Shown piece by piece: positions 8,834 to 18,658 of a stretch of 64,000 nucleotides of DNA. The position numbers and the translations under genes were made by a program. The DNA comes from Spongiihabitans sp963422685 (GTDB lineage Bacteria > Pseudomonadota > Gammaproteobacteria > Arenicellales > Poriferihabitantaceae), in assembly GCA_963422685.1 (NCBI GenBank), contig OY730442.1, positions 62,001 through 126,000 of the forward strand, read 5' to 3'. The notes under the pieces were generated by a model that saw only the letters and a program-made list of their open reading frames with translations, was not told the DNA's origin and made no database searches. Each line of letters begins with the position of its first letter. Within the stretch, counting starts at the first letter, position 1.

Positions 8834-10660
8834 TTAGTCCCGGTCTATCCTGAGAACAGACAAGAAAGCCTCCTGGGGTATTTCCACCGAACCAATTTGT
8901 TTCATTCTTTTCTTTCCTGCTTTTTGTTTTTCCAACAGTTTGCGTTTCCGGGTCATATCCCCTCCGTAGCATTTTGCCGTAACGTTTTTACGCAGTGCCT
9001 TTACCGTTTCCCTCGATATGATTTTAGCACCAATAGCCGCTTGTATGGCCACATCAAACATCTGCCTGGGAATCAGTTTGCGCATACGCGAGACCAGCTC
9101 TCTGGCGCGATACTGGCTCTGCTCTTTATGAACCAGCACCGCGAGCGGGTCCACTTTTTCACCGTTTATGAGTATGTCCACCTTCACCATATTGGCGGGC
9201 CGGCTTTCGATAAACTCATAATCCAGCGATCCGTAGCCACGGCTTGCCGACTTCAACTGGTCGAAAAAATCAACCACCACCTCAGTCAGCGGCATTGCAA
9301 ATTCCAGCATAACCTGGCGGCCATGGTAATGAATATTCTTTTGTATCCCGCGCCGTTCCATGCACAGCGAAATCAATGGCCCGACATAGTCGTGCGGCGC
9401 CAGGATTCTGGCAATCAGATACGGTTCTTTTATCAGTTCAATGCTGGATGGATCGGGCAAATCTGCCGGATTGTCGATAAAGATGACATCGCCGTTTTTT
9501 TTTACTATTTCATAAACCACGGTGGGCGCGGTGGTAATCAGCGCCAGTTGATATTCCCGCTCCAGGCGCTCCTGCACAATTTCCATATGCAGCAGGCCCA
9601 GAAATCCGCAGCGAAATCCAAATCCCAGCGCCTGGGAAGACTCGGGTTGAAAGGTTAACGAGGCATCATTCAGGCTGAGTCGCTCCAAAGCCACCCGGAA
9701 TGACTCAAAATCTGCATTGTTAATCGGGAACAGGCCGGCAAACACCGTGGGTTTCACTTCCTTGAAGCCCGCCAGGGGCTGCTCCGCTGGTTGATGTGCC
9801 AATGTAACGGTATCGCCAACCCGGGCCGATTTTATCTCCTTGAGTCCGGCAATTAAAAACCCCACGTTTCCAGCGGATAAATTGTCCACGTTTACCGGCT
9901 TTGGCGTGAAGATTCCGATGTTTTCTACCGGATAGTCTCTGCCCGTGGACATCATCCTGATGCGATTGCGCCCGGTATTTAATTTGCCGTCCATAATGCG
10001 GATTAAAGAAACCACGCCCAGATAATTATCAAACCATGAATCAATGATGAGCGCACGCAGCGGCGCATTATCCCTGCCCTTTGGCGCTGGTAACAAGGTG
10101 ATGATCTGCTCCAGAACCTGATCCACACCCAGCCCGGTTTTGGCGCTAATCGACAGCGTCGCACTGCTGTCCAAACCAATCACGTCTTCAATTTCCTGGC
10201 GCACCCGGTCAGGTTCTGCGGCCGGCAGGTCGATCTTGTTTAATACCGGAATAACGGTCAGTCCCAGGTCAACCGCGGTATAACAATTGGCCACAGTCTG
10301 GGCTTCGACGCCCTGGGCGGCATCAACCACCAATAATGCGCCTTCACATGCGCTTAGCGACCTGGACACTTCATAGGAAAAATCCACGTGCCCGGGCGTA
10401 TCAATCAGATTGAGTTGATAGCGGTGTCCGTCTTTGGCCCGGTATTGCAGCGATACACTTTGTGCTTTTATGGTGATGCCCCGCTCCCGCTCCAAATCCA
10501 TTGAATCGAGCACCTGCTCTTTCATTTCCCGCAGCTCCAGTCCGCCGCAAATCTGAATAAACCTGTCTGCCAGAGTGGATTTGCCGTGATCAACGTGGGC
10601 AATAATGGAAAAATTCCGGATTCGGGAAAGCGGCGGGTTGAATTGTGCTGGCCCGGACAT
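8834..10660 (-). CDS. lepA: Elongation factor 4 (LepA), ribosome-associated GTPase
   Basis: LepA binds ribosomes and supports initiation and translation under stress. The 608-residue protein has G1 (AHVDHGKSTLADR), G3 (DTPGHVDF) and G4 (NKIDLP), EF-G-like domains II, III and V, and the LepA-specific C-terminal domain with a basic end (TRKRKLLEKQKAGKKRMKQ). Length is close to E. coli LepA (599). It is the first gene of the minus-strand block; its promoter must lie in the 254-bp region shared with the divergent ppc gene, where I could not identify convincing boxes. Confidence 0.97.
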   Translation of the reverse strand: MSGPAQFNPPLSRIRNFSIIAHVDHGKSTLADRFIQICGGLELREMKEQVLDSMDLERERGITIKAQSVSLQYRAKDGHRYQLNLIDTPGHVDFSYEVSRSLSACEGALLVVDAAQGVEAQTVANCYTAVDLGLTVIPVLNKIDLPAAEPDRVRQEIEDVIGLDSSATLSISAKTGLGVDQVLEQIITLLPAPKGRDNAPLRALIIDSWFDNYLGVVSLIRIMDGKLNTGRNRIRMMSTGRDYPVENIGIFTPKPVNVDNLSAGNVGFLIAGLKEIKSARVGDTVTLAHQPAEQPLAGFKEVKPTVFAGLFPINNADFESFRVALERLSLNDASLTFQPESSQALGFGFRCGFLGLLHMEIVQERLEREYQLALITTAPTVVYEIVKKNGDVIFIDNPADLPDPSSIELIKEPYLIARILAPHDYVGPLISLCMERRGIQKNIHYHGRQVMLEFAMPLTEVVVDFFDQLKSASRGYGSLDYEFIESRPANMVKVDILINGEKVDPLAVLVHKEQSQYRARELVSRMRKLIPRQMFDVAIQAAIGAKIISRETVKALRKNVTAKCYGGDMTRKRKLLEKQKAGKKRMKQIGSVEIPQEAFLSVLRIDRD

Positions 10661-10914
10661 GGCTGACGAAGTTTAACGGGGGCTGGAAAATGAGAGATTA
10701 ATGAGGGAAGACCGTGTTGGAATGCGCCACGGGACGGAGTTTAAAAGTGCGCGGATTTTACCCTCTTTCCGCCGCCCGATTGGAGATTAATATGGATTTG
10801 ATTGATTGCTAAACCCTGGTTAATGCCGGCCCAGGTCATTATCTGGTATTGTAAATACACGGTTCGTATAAAATACATCGCATCATTAACTGCAACCGGC
10901 GATTTAGTAAAGCA

Positions 10915-13677
10915 ATGGTGAACGAAACACCCTCCAGCCAGAATCAGCATGACGCTTTGCGCGCCGACGTAAGGCTGCTCGGCAATCTGCTGGGAGAAAC
11001 CATAAAAAAGCAACACGGAGAGAAATTATTTAATCTTGTCGAAGAAGTGCGCGGCATCGCAAAACAGGCGCGCAAAGGCGATGCCGGCCAGACACAGAAA
11101 CTGATCGAGATTTTGTCAGCATTAAAACCAGTACAGCTTTTAAATCTTGCCCGGGCATTCACTTTATTTCTTAATCTCGCCAATATCGCCGAACAGCATC
11201 ACCAGATTCGGCAACGGCGGGCGTTGGCGGTCAAGAAATTTACATTTTCAGGGGGCCCTGGCGACACTGCCAAAACCCGTCCCGGCGGATTTTTAGAAGC
11301 AGAACTCAGCAAGCTCATCAAAGCCAGTGTCGCAAAGAAAAAACTGTTTGACCATGTTTGCAAGCTGAATATTGAACTCATACTCACCGCCCATCCAACC
11401 GAAATTTTACGCCGCAGCGTCTCTTCCAAATTCCTCAGAATCAACCATCTGCTGGCCCGGCAAGACCGCGATGACCTGTTGGATATGGAACGATTTGAAA
11501 TTAAACAGGGGCTGCACCGCGCCATTACAGAAGTGTGGGAAACCGACGAAATTCGGCGGCTGCGCCCTACCCCGGTGGATGAAGCCAAAACCGGTTTAGT
11601 GGCAATTGAACAATCTTTATGGGATGTCATCCCGAAAATTCTAAGGGAGCTGGACAATGCGCTGTTTAAAATTACCGGAATGCGGCTGCCGCTGGATGCC
11701 GTGCCGGTCAGGTTCGGGTCGTGGATGGGCGGTGACAGAGACGGTAATCCGAACACCACGCCCCTGGTTACTGCGCAGGTGTGTACGCTTTCACGTTTGA
11801 AAGCGGCTGAAATGTTCTGGATTGAGGTTGATCAATTGTGGCGCGACCTGTCCATGACCAGATGTGATCGAGCCTTACGAAAAGCGGTGGGCGATGATGC
11901 GCGGGAACCCTATCGGACGCTGCTTGAAAAAACCCGCAAGAAGCTCAAGGCAACCATTAAATATCATACCCGAATCTTTGACGATTATTTGTCCGGCAAA
12001 ATTCCTGACCTGACGGCAATGCTAAAAAGCGGCATTTTTCAACATCAGGAAGAACTCAAACATCCGTTAATGATGTGCTATCAATCGCTGATTCACTGCG
12101 GCGACGAAATGATTGCCGATGGCCGATTAACCGATGTATTGCGAAGATTGAACACCTTCGGTTTGAATATGTTCAAACTGGACATTCGCCAGGAATCCGC
12201 AAGGCATACCGCAGCGCTGGATAGCATTACCCGGTATCTTGGCATCGGCTGCTACGCCCAATGGGATGAGCCCCAGCGTCAGGATTTTCTGGTTAAGGAA
12301 CTTGCCGGCAACCGCCCGCTGATTACCTCCAGATTTCCAGAGCCCGGTGAAGCCGGCGATACCAGCGGTGCCAGCAATGAAGTAAAAGAAGTGCTGGCCA
12401 CTTTTCGAATGATCGCAGCAGAGAACCGTGAATCATTTGGCGCCTACGTCATATCCATGGCTTCCAGGCCGTCCGATATCCTCGCGGTGGCGTTGCTGCA
12501 AAAAGAATGCCGCATCGCAAACCCGCTGCGGGTGGTGCCCCTGTTTGAACGACTCGCTGATCTGCAGGGCGCCGGTCAGTGTATGGACACCTTGTTTAAC
12601 ATCGGCTGGTATAAAGATTATGTCAATGATACTCATCATGGCTGCCAGGAAATAATGATCGGGTACTCAGACTCGGCCAAGGACGCCGGCATCCTGTCCG
12701 CATCCTGGGGTTTATACCAGGCCCAGGAAGAGCTGGTTGAAATATTTCAGAAGCATGGAATCGTGCTCACCCTGTTTCATGGGCGCGGCGGCACGGTAGC
12801 CCGCGGAGGTGGCCCCGCTTATGAGGCGATATTGTCTCAACCGCCGGGTTCGGTGAATGGCGCGATACGAATCACCGAACAGGGTGAGGTTATCCAAGCC
12901 AAATTTGGCCTGCCCGGAATGGCTACCGAAACCTTGCAGGTCTATCTGGGCGCAGTGCTGGAAGCGACGCTCACGCCCCCGCCGAAACCCAGACAACAAT
13001 GGCGCAGACAAATGGCGCGGTTATCCGCGAATGCCATGGAAGAATTCCACGGTATGGTCAGGCATCATGGAGATTTTGTGGAATACTTCAGGCTGGCAAC
13101 GCCAGAACAGGAAATTGGCAAACTGAAAATTGGCAGCCGGCCGGCAAGGAGACGCAAAGGCGGCGGCATTCAGCATCTGCGCGCCATTCCATGGATTTTT
13201 GCCTGGACACAAACCCGATTGCTGCTGCCCGCCTGGCTGGGTGTTGGCAATGCTTTGCAGTGCGCTATCGACAATGGCGACCAACAGACGCTGGTGGACA
13301 TGGAGCAGAATTGGCCGTTTTTCAAGGCAACGTTGAATGCCATCGAGATGGTGTTTTCCAAATCAAATCCCAATATATCGGCAATTTATGATCAGCGGCT
13401 GGTGCCCGAACATCTCCAGTATTTTGGTCAAATATCCAGAGAAAAATTTCACCGCACGGTGCAACTGCTGCTGGATATTACCGGACACCAGACGCCGCTG
13501 GAAAACGCACCTATCGTTCGCCAGTCTGTGGAGGTCAGGAATACCTATGTGGTGCCGCTAAACCTGCTACAGGTCGAGTTGCTTGCCCGAATCAGAGAGC
13601 AAAGCGATGACCAGGTGCTGGATGCGCTGCTGATTACCATCAACGGCATCGCTGCGGGCATGCGAAATACCGGATAA
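10915..13677 (+). CDS. ppc: Phosphoenolpyruvate carboxylase
   Basis: Adds bicarbonate to phosphoenolpyruvate to give oxaloacetate, refilling the TCA cycle. The 920-residue protein has the catalytic-histidine block LTAHPTE (H160), the phosphoenolpyruvate site GSWMGGDRDGNP, the glycine loop FHGRGGTVARGGGP (H622) and the typical final residues RNTG. Length fits bacterial PEPC (880-940). Start is ATG directly followed by GTG. It stands alone, divergent from lepA; the following ABC genes are 86 bases away and could be co-transcribed, though no functional link is evident. Confidence 0.97.
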   Translation: MVNETPSSQNQHDALRADVRLLGNLLGETIKKQHGEKLFNLVEEVRGIAKQARKGDAGQTQKLIEILSALKPVQLLNLARAFTLFLNLANIAEQHHQIRQRRALAVKKFTFSGGPGDTAKTRPGGFLEAELSKLIKASVAKKKLFDHVCKLNIELILTAHPTEILRRSVSSKFLRINHLLARQDRDDLLDMERFEIKQGLHRAITEVWETDEIRRLRPTPVDEAKTGLVAIEQSLWDVIPKILRELDNALFKITGMRLPLDAVPVRFGSWMGGDRDGNPNTTPLVTAQVCTLSRLKAAEMFWIEVDQLWRDLSMTRCDRALRKAVGDDAREPYRTLLEKTRKKLKATIKYHTRIFDDYLSGKIPDLTAMLKSGIFQHQEELKHPLMMCYQSLIHCGDEMIADGRLTDVLRRLNTFGLNMFKLDIRQESARHTAALDSITRYLGIGCYAQWDEPQRQDFLVKELAGNRPLITSRFPEPGEAGDTSGASNEVKEVLATFRMIAAENRESFGAYVISMASRPSDILAVALLQKECRIANPLRVVPLFERLADLQGAGQCMDTLFNIGWYKDYVNDTHHGCQEIMIGYSDSAKDAGILSASWGLYQAQEELVEIFQKHGIVLTLFHGRGGTVARGGGPAYEAILSQPPGSVNGAIRITEQGEVIQAKFGLPGMATETLQVYLGAVLEATLTPPPKPRQQWRRQMARLSANAMEEFHGMVRHHGDFVEYFRLATPEQEIGKLKIGSRPARRRKGGGIQHLRAIPWIFAWTQTRLLLPAWLGVGNALQCAIDNGDQQTLVDMEQNWPFFKATLNAIEMVFSKSNPNISAIYDQRLVPEHLQYFGQISREKFHRTVQLLLDITGHQTPLENAPIVRQSVEVRNTYVVPLNLLQVELLARIREQSDDQVLDALLITINGIAAGMRNTG

Positions 13678-13763
13678 TCGAAATCACCCGAAACCAGGAG
13701 CGCGCCCGGATAATCCATCGCAGCCGTATATAAATACTGCCAGCTTCGGCGTTTCAACGTGGT

Positions 13764-14504
13764 TTGCGTATAATTCGCTCACCCCGACTATTGATCATCG
13801 CTTTGGATTCCCTGGGTTCTGCCACCGTAGATGCTTTTAATTTACTCTTTAGCGGAGATGCCGGACTGTGGGAAATTATTGGCATCTCATTCAGGGTTTC
13901 GTGTACCGCCATTGTTATCGCATCACCATTGGCGCTGGGCATTGCCTTCGTTTTGGCGCATTTTAATTTTCCCGGCCGGCGCTTGTTAATATCGCTGTTC
14001 AATACCTTGCTCGCCTTCCCGGCGGTTGTGGTTGGACTGGTGGTTTATCTGCTGCTGTCAAATCAAGGTCCGCTGGGCGACTGGCGCTTACTATTCAGCC
14101 AGACCGCGATGGTGTTCGCCCAGTTTATTTTATGCCTGCCTATTTTGATAACCATGAGTCACGCCGCTTTTCAGTCGGCCAGCCAAAGCGCCTGGGAAAC
14201 CGCCAAAACACTGGGTATATCCGGGTTTCGTTCATTCCTTTTGATCATCAGCGAGGTAAAATTTGGCCTTCTGGCCGCGTTCCTGGCCGGATTCGGCCGT
14301 ATTATTGCCGAAGTAGGCGCGTCGATGATGGTAGGGGGGAATATTCTGCACTATACCCGCAACATCCCCACCGCCATCGCACTCGAAACCAGCAAGGGTA
14401 ATTTTTCCCAGGGCATTGCGCTGGGAATCGTTTTGCTGGGGCTGGCATTTTTATTAAATGTCCTGCTTCAATATTTTCAGGGCCGGGGTAAACTATCGCC
14501 ATGA
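13764..14504 (+). CDS. tupB: ABC transporter permease, tungstate (TupB/WtpB-like) type
   Basis: Membrane subunit of an importer, most likely for tungstate or molybdate. The 246-residue protein has about five hydrophobic segments and the cytoplasmic EAA loop around SAWETAKTLGISGFRSFLLI. The block GRIIAEVGASMMVGGNI is typical of TupB-like permeases. No ATG lies near the 5' end: the frame can start at TTG 13764 or TTG 13803, the latter giving the usual family N terminus (DSLGSATVDAFNLL). Its last four bases overlap the ATP-binding-protein gene. No tungstate-binding-protein gene is adjacent, and mobA follows in the same chain, which favours an oxyanion for cofactor synthesis. Confidence 0.82.
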   Translation: MRIIRSPRLLIIALDSLGSATVDAFNLLFSGDAGLWEIIGISFRVSCTAIVIASPLALGIAFVLAHFNFPGRRLLISLFNTLLAFPAVVVGLVVYLLLSNQGPLGDWRLLFSQTAMVFAQFILCLPILITMSHAAFQSASQSAWETAKTLGISGFRSFLLIISEVKFGLLAAFLAGFGRIIAEVGASMMVGGNILHYTRNIPTAIALETSKGNFSQGIALGIVLLGLAFLLNVLLQYFQGRGKLSP

Positions 14505-15226
14505 GCCATAAAGCAAAAATAAATTATTCCGGCATAAATAAATCATTTTCCGGGCTGAAGTTGATTAATGACGTGAATATCGTCTTGTATGGCGGTAAAT
14601 CAATGGTGCTTACCGGGGACAACGGCACCGGCAAAACCACTTTGCTAAGGGTTCTGGCCGGACTGGAAAAACCGGACGCAGGCTATGTCAATTTTGGCTG
14701 CGCAGACATTTCCTGGAAGCAGGCACGCAAACGCTTGCTTGAAAATGTCATGTATCTGCATCAACGCCCGTACATGTTTTGCGGCAGCGTTTATCGAAAT
14801 CTTGCCCTGGCGGTGCCAGAATCCATGACCGCGTCGCACACCGTAGAGCGCGTTAATCAGGCAATGGACTGGGGAATGCTCACCAGGTACGCTCATACTC
14901 CTGCCAGGAATTTGTCCGGCGGCCAACAACAGCGTATCGCCCTGGCGCGGGCATGGCTGCGGCGCTCACCGGTGCTGTTGCTTGATGAACCGGTCGCGAA
15001 TATGGATGGCCAATCCATTACCCGCACCATTAAATTACTGCATCGGCTGAAAAACGACGGCATATCGCTATTAATTTGCAGCCACAACTATCCGATTTTT
15101 GACAGTCTGGCTGACAGTCATGTTGAATTGGTAAACAAACGATTAATAGACCCCAGAGAGATTAAATATGGCGGCAACATCACATCAATAAACCAGGAAA
15201 GAAGCCACGACAACGCGGTGGGTTGA
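14501..15226 (+). CDS. tupC: ABC transporter ATP-binding protein, tungstate (TupC-like) type
   Basis: Energises the permease encoded just upstream. The 241-residue protein has Walker A (GDNGTGKTT), a Q-loop in YLHQRPYMF, the signature LSGGQQQRIALARAW, Walker B with catalytic glutamate (LLLDEP) and the switch histidine in ICSHNY. It overlaps the permease gene by ATGA and the next gene by four bases, so all three are translationally coupled. The YLHQRPYMF wording is common among TupC proteins. The molybdate-specific C-terminal MOP domain of ModC is absent, which supports tungstate over molybdate. Confidence 0.85.
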   Translation: MSHKAKINYSGINKSFSGLKLINDVNIVLYGGKSMVLTGDNGTGKTTLLRVLAGLEKPDAGYVNFGCADISWKQARKRLLENVMYLHQRPYMFCGSVYRNLALAVPESMTASHTVERVNQAMDWGMLTRYAHTPARNLSGGQQQRIALARAWLRRSPVLLLDEPVANMDGQSITRTIKLLHRLKNDGISLLICSHNYPIFDSLADSHVELVNKRLIDPREIKYGGNITSINQERSHDNAVG

Positions 15227-15825
15227 CCAGGGAAACGGGTGTGGCAGTCTCACAGATAACAGGATTAATACTCGCCGGGGGGATGGCGCGAAGAATGGGC
15301 GGGCAGGACAAAGGATTGACGCCTTTTCGGGACAAGCCGATGGCGCAGCGAATCGCCGAGCGGCTTGCCCCGCAGTGCGATGGCATTATGATCAACGCAA
15401 ACCGCAGTCAGTCAGCGTATAAAAACTTTGGCTATCCGGTGATCACCGACCATCTCACCGGCTTTCAGGGTCCACTGGCGGGGATGTTGGCTGGCTTACA
15501 AAATCTTCACACCGAATGGATGATTACTGTGCCGTGCGACGGGCCGTTTGTGGCCGATGATTATGTTAAAAGAATGCACCTGGCGGCCGCATCAAATGGG
15601 CATGACCTCGCTGTGGCCGCATGTGGCGATCGTTTGCAGCCCGTGTACGCTTTGATAAATCAATCTCTTGCGCACAGCCTGGGTTTGTTTCTCAGCGGTG
15701 AGGAACGAAAAATCGACCAGTGGTTTGGCCGACACTCCTATTCCATTGTGGATTTTTCAGATACGCCTGAAATGTTTGAAAACGTCAATACCCTTGAACA
15801 ATTAAAGATACTGGAGCGGTTATAA
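15223..15825 (+). CDS. mobA: Molybdenum cofactor guanylyltransferase MobA
   Basis: Transfers GMP to molybdopterin to make the guanine dinucleotide form of the cofactor. The 200-residue protein starts with the nucleotidyltransferase motif LAGGMARRMGGQDKG, has the metal-binding PCDGPF segment and the family pattern DFSDTPEMFENVNT near the end. The longest frame starts with TTG 15223, overlapping the ATPase gene; GTG 15241 has AGGGA at a good distance and is a credible alternative. Its place behind tupBC links oxyanion import with cofactor maturation, probably for a Mo/W-bis-MGD enzyme encoded elsewhere. Confidence 0.93.
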   Translation: MTRETGVAVSQITGLILAGGMARRMGGQDKGLTPFRDKPMAQRIAERLAPQCDGIMINANRSQSAYKNFGYPVITDHLTGFQGPLAGMLAGLQNLHTEWMITVPCDGPFVADDYVKRMHLAAASNGHDLAVAACGDRLQPVYALINQSLAHSLGLFLSGEERKIDQWFGRHSYSIVDFSDTPEMFENVNTLEQLKILERL

Positions 15826-15864
15826 ATGTTTGAACGAACCTGGTTAAGCCCATTCTGCCGATGC

Positions 15865-16572
15865 TTATTCCACCAATTCAACCGTTATCCGGCGATTTTG
15901 TCTGCCTTTGTTTTTGATGCTTTGGACGCGAACCTGACCGATTTCAATGCTGTTGGCGACGTGGGTGCCGCCACAGGGCTGCAAGTCGGCTTCGCCAAAT
16001 TTCACCAGCCTTACCCGACCGCTGCCCATTGGCGGTAATACCGACATGGTGCGAATCAATTCTGGCTGTTGTTCCATTTCTTCATCGCTGATCCAGCTGA
16101 ACGTCATCGGATGACGGCCCTGAATGATTTGATTCAGTTTTTGTTCCAGTTCTTCTTTACCCGGGGGATTGGGCAAATCAAAATCAAGGCGGCCGCTGCC
16201 ATCCCGTATTGATCCGCCGGTTACTGGCGCGGGTACGGCAGCGCACAGCATGTGCATACAACTGTGCATTCGCATCAGCCGGTACCGCCGACCCCAGTCA
16301 AGGCTCAGGGTTACGGATTCGCCTGCTTGCGGGAGACATGAATCAGCTTTAACCACGTGCAAATGCTGATTGCTTTGGCTATGCTTGTAGCAATCAAGGA
16401 TTTCCAGCTGGTAGCCATTCTCTCGCTTCAAGGTACCCGCATCACCCGGCTGACCGCCGCCCAGAGGATAAAATACCGTCTGATCTACACATATTGCATT
16501 CTCATAAACTGCGGTTACGGTGGCCTCGCAAGACTGCAAATAGCCGTCTTCTCTAAATAATTCTTTTGTCAT
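15865..16572 (-). CDS. Alanyl-tRNA editing protein AlaX
   Basis: A free-standing editing domain that hydrolyses Ser-tRNA(Ala) (and Gly-tRNA(Ala) in some members). The 235-residue protein resembles the second half of the AlaRS editing region: an N-terminal beta-barrel with FYPLGGGQPGD, then the zinc site formed by HSCMH and CGGTHV. Length corresponds to the medium AlaX class. It is convergent with mobA, with 39 bases between the two stops, and separated from the next minus-strand gene by 66 bases. Both zinc motifs are intact, so it should be active. Confidence 0.9.
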   Translation of the reverse strand: MTKELFREDGYLQSCEATVTAVYENAICVDQTVFYPLGGGQPGDAGTLKRENGYQLEILDCYKHSQSNQHLHVVKADSCLPQAGESVTLSLDWGRRYRLMRMHSCMHMLCAAVPAPVTGGSIRDGSGRLDFDLPNPPGKEELEQKLNQIIQGRHPMTFSWISDEEMEQQPELIRTMSVLPPMGSGRVRLVKFGEADLQPCGGTHVANSIEIGQVRVQSIKNKGRQNRRITVELVE

Positions 16573-16638
16573 TGTAGATCTCTTTTACGGTATTTCAGTG
16601 GGTTATTAAAAATAATCCTGTTGATCAATAATACAGAT

Positions 16639-17661
16639 TCAGGAATACAGATCCATGGAGTCGGTGATTTTCTGGCGAATCATGGCTGCGACTTCCACCG
16701 CAATCAATCCGTCTTCTCCGGCCACCAAAGGCCGTTTGTTTTGCGCAACGCATTGTATGAAATGGGCCAGCTCCGCATCCAGCGGTGACTGGGGCGTCAC
16801 TTCGATTTGCCTGTGCACCAGTTCGGGAAAGCCATTCCCCGGCTTGATTTCACCTGGTTTAACTTCTTCCAATTGTTGATCGCTGAAGTTCAACCCAAGA
16901 TATTTGCCTTGGGAAAACACCCTGATTCGTCTAAACTGAGTATGAGATACCCTGCTTGCGGTAACATTGGCAACCGATCCATTGGCGAATTCCAGGCGGG
17001 CATTGGCTATATCCACATGCTCAGTAATCACCTGGCTACCCGTCGCGAAAATGTTTTTGAGATTTGCTTTCATTAGCGAAAGCACAATATCAATATCATG
17101 GATCATTAAATCCGTGACCACATCAACATCCGTGGCGCGTTCGACAAATTTCCCCAACCGGTGAACTTCAATAAACCGGGGGTCGGCTGCGAGCTCCCCG
17201 AGCTTCATCACGCCGGCGTTGAATCGCTCCAGATGGCCAATTTGCAGTATTGCCTGATTTTCATTTGCAAGACGTACAATTTCACTACTTTCGGCAACAC
17301 TGGACGCAATCGGCTTTTCCAGCAGCGTATGCACACCGGATTGCAGCAAAGGTCGTGATACCGCAAGGTGTAAACTGGTCGGTACTGCAATACTCACCGC
17401 GTCAATCTGTTTTTCCAACCCCGCGGTACTGGTCAGCGCCTGGCAATGGTAATTTTCCGCAACAGCCGAGGTCGCACCTTCATCGCTATCAACCACCGCA
17501 ACCAGCCGCACATTTTTCATATTGTGGTAAATTTTTGCATGAATTCGGCCAAGATAACCTACTCCCACGACGGCGACTCGAATTGGCCCGCACCGGTTTT
17601 TCAGCCCTGCTTTTTTCACTCTCGTTTCGCGCATTGCGGTTTTTTTATTTTTCACAGCCAT
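16639..17661 (-). CDS. Gfo/Idh/MocA-family oxidoreductase, similar to UDP-GlcNAc 3-dehydrogenase GnnA
   Basis: NAD(P)-dependent sugar dehydrogenase. The N-terminal Rossmann fold shows VVGVGYLGRIHA (about residues 31-42), followed by the family signature LEKPIA and the core helix with DVVTDLMIHDIDIVLSL, containing the D-x-H-DID residues typical of the GnnA branch. GnnA oxidises UDP-GlcNAc at C3 for amide-linked lipid A. That assignment is from remembered similarity; the partner aminotransferase GnnB is not in this window. The protein has a basic, poorly conserved N-terminal extension of about 25 residues. Its ATG lies 17 bases inside the end of oxyR, so it may be expressed with it. Confidence 0.8.
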   Translation of the reverse strand: MAVKNKKTAMRETRVKKAGLKNRCGPIRVAVVGVGYLGRIHAKIYHNMKNVRLVAVVDSDEGATSAVAENYHCQALTSTAGLEKQIDAVSIAVPTSLHLAVSRPLLQSGVHTLLEKPIASSVAESSEIVRLANENQAILQIGHLERFNAGVMKLGELAADPRFIEVHRLGKFVERATDVDVVTDLMIHDIDIVLSLMKANLKNIFATGSQVITEHVDIANARLEFANGSVANVTASRVSHTQFRRIRVFSQGKYLGLNFSDQQLEEVKPGEIKPGNGFPELVHRQIEVTPQSPLDAELAHFIQCVAQNKRPLVAGEDGLIAVEVAAMIRQKITDSMDLYS

Positions 17662-18586
17662 GCGTATGCGTCATGTCCACACAACTCATCGGGCAACGGT
17701 GAATAGCGGCAGTCAAAACACGAATCGCCTGCTCCCTAGGATAACCCTTACGCCAGGCAATGATCACATCCCTTTCAGGCTGGATGTCCGAGAAACGTTT
17801 GATGCTCAATAATCTTCTGGAATACTCCTCCGCGCCGGCCGCGGTGCACGGCAAAATAGTAATACCTACCCCGCTTGCCACCATGTGACGTATGGTTTCA
17901 ATGGAGCCGCTTTCCAGGGATTTCTGCAAATCATCCTGTGCACCGCCGCGCTGGCAGGTCGGACAAGCCTCCAACACCTGGTCACGGAAACAATTTCCCT
18001 GACCCAGCAGCATGACTGTTTCCGATTCGATTTGTTTGCTGTGAATGGTTTTCTTTTGCGATAACGGATGAGATATGGGCAGCACTACGACGAAGGGTTC
18101 CCGATAAAGCACCTTTGTATCTACGCCGGTTTCAGAAAACGGATTGGATACGATAATTGCATCCACACTGCCCTGCTTGAGGCGCACCCGCAGTTCGTTA
18201 GTGAAGCCCTCTTCAACGATGATTGGCATATCTGGCACCTGTTCCCGCAGAGTCGGAATCAGATGCGGCAGTAGATAAGGCCCGATGGTGTATATAACGC
18301 CGATGCGAAGCGGCTCCACCAGGTGGTTATCGCCAGTCAATGCGGTTTTCCTTAATCTGTCCGCAGATTCCAGGATATGCTGCGCCTGGGAGACTATTTT
18401 CTTCCCCATCGGGGTAAGCACAATCTCGTTGGTGGTGCGTTCAAACAGGGTCACGCCAAGCTCTCCTTCGAGTTTTTTTACCGCCACACTAAGGGTGGGC
18501 TGGCTGACAAAGCAGGATTTTGCCGCATGTCCAAAATGCCGTTCTCTCGCTACGGCAACGATGTATCCAAGCTCGCGCAGGGTCAT
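17645..18586 (-). CDS. oxyR: Hydrogen peroxide-inducible LysR-type activator OxyR
   Basis: Transcription activator switched on by disulfide formation. The 313-residue protein has a LysR helix-turn-helix (residues 1-60, RHFGHAAKSCFVSQPTLS) and the redox pair C199/C208 in GNCFRDQVLEAC, at exactly the E. coli numbering and spacing. The active-site threonine region YTIGPYLLPHLIP is also present. It lies 72 bases downstream of the DUF3501 gene on the same strand. Two OxyR-type operators occur in the window, one before rubrerythrin (21260-21296) and one before catalase (50166-50202). No peroxidase gene is directly divergent from it. Confidence 0.95.
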   Translation of the reverse strand: MTLRELGYIVAVARERHFGHAAKSCFVSQPTLSVAVKKLEGELGVTLFERTTNEIVLTPMGKKIVSQAQHILESADRLRKTALTGDNHLVEPLRIGVIYTIGPYLLPHLIPTLREQVPDMPIIVEEGFTNELRVRLKQGSVDAIIVSNPFSETGVDTKVLYREPFVVVLPISHPLSQKKTIHSKQIESETVMLLGQGNCFRDQVLEACPTCQRGGAQDDLQKSLESGSIETIRHMVASGVGITILPCTAAGAEEYSRRLLSIKRFSDIQPERDVIIAWRKGYPREQAIRVLTAAIHRCPMSCVDMTHTHGCEK

Positions 18587-18658
18587 GCTGTCGGCGTTAT
18601 TTTGCGCGGTGGATTGGGAAACCCGCGCTTAACTATCGGCAGTATTTTCTGGAAATAT

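Noticed and set aside
10840..10880. Possible sigma-70 boxes before ppc (TTGTAA and TATAAA)
   Set aside because: The spacing is 12 bases, too short for a promoter; other pairings were no better.
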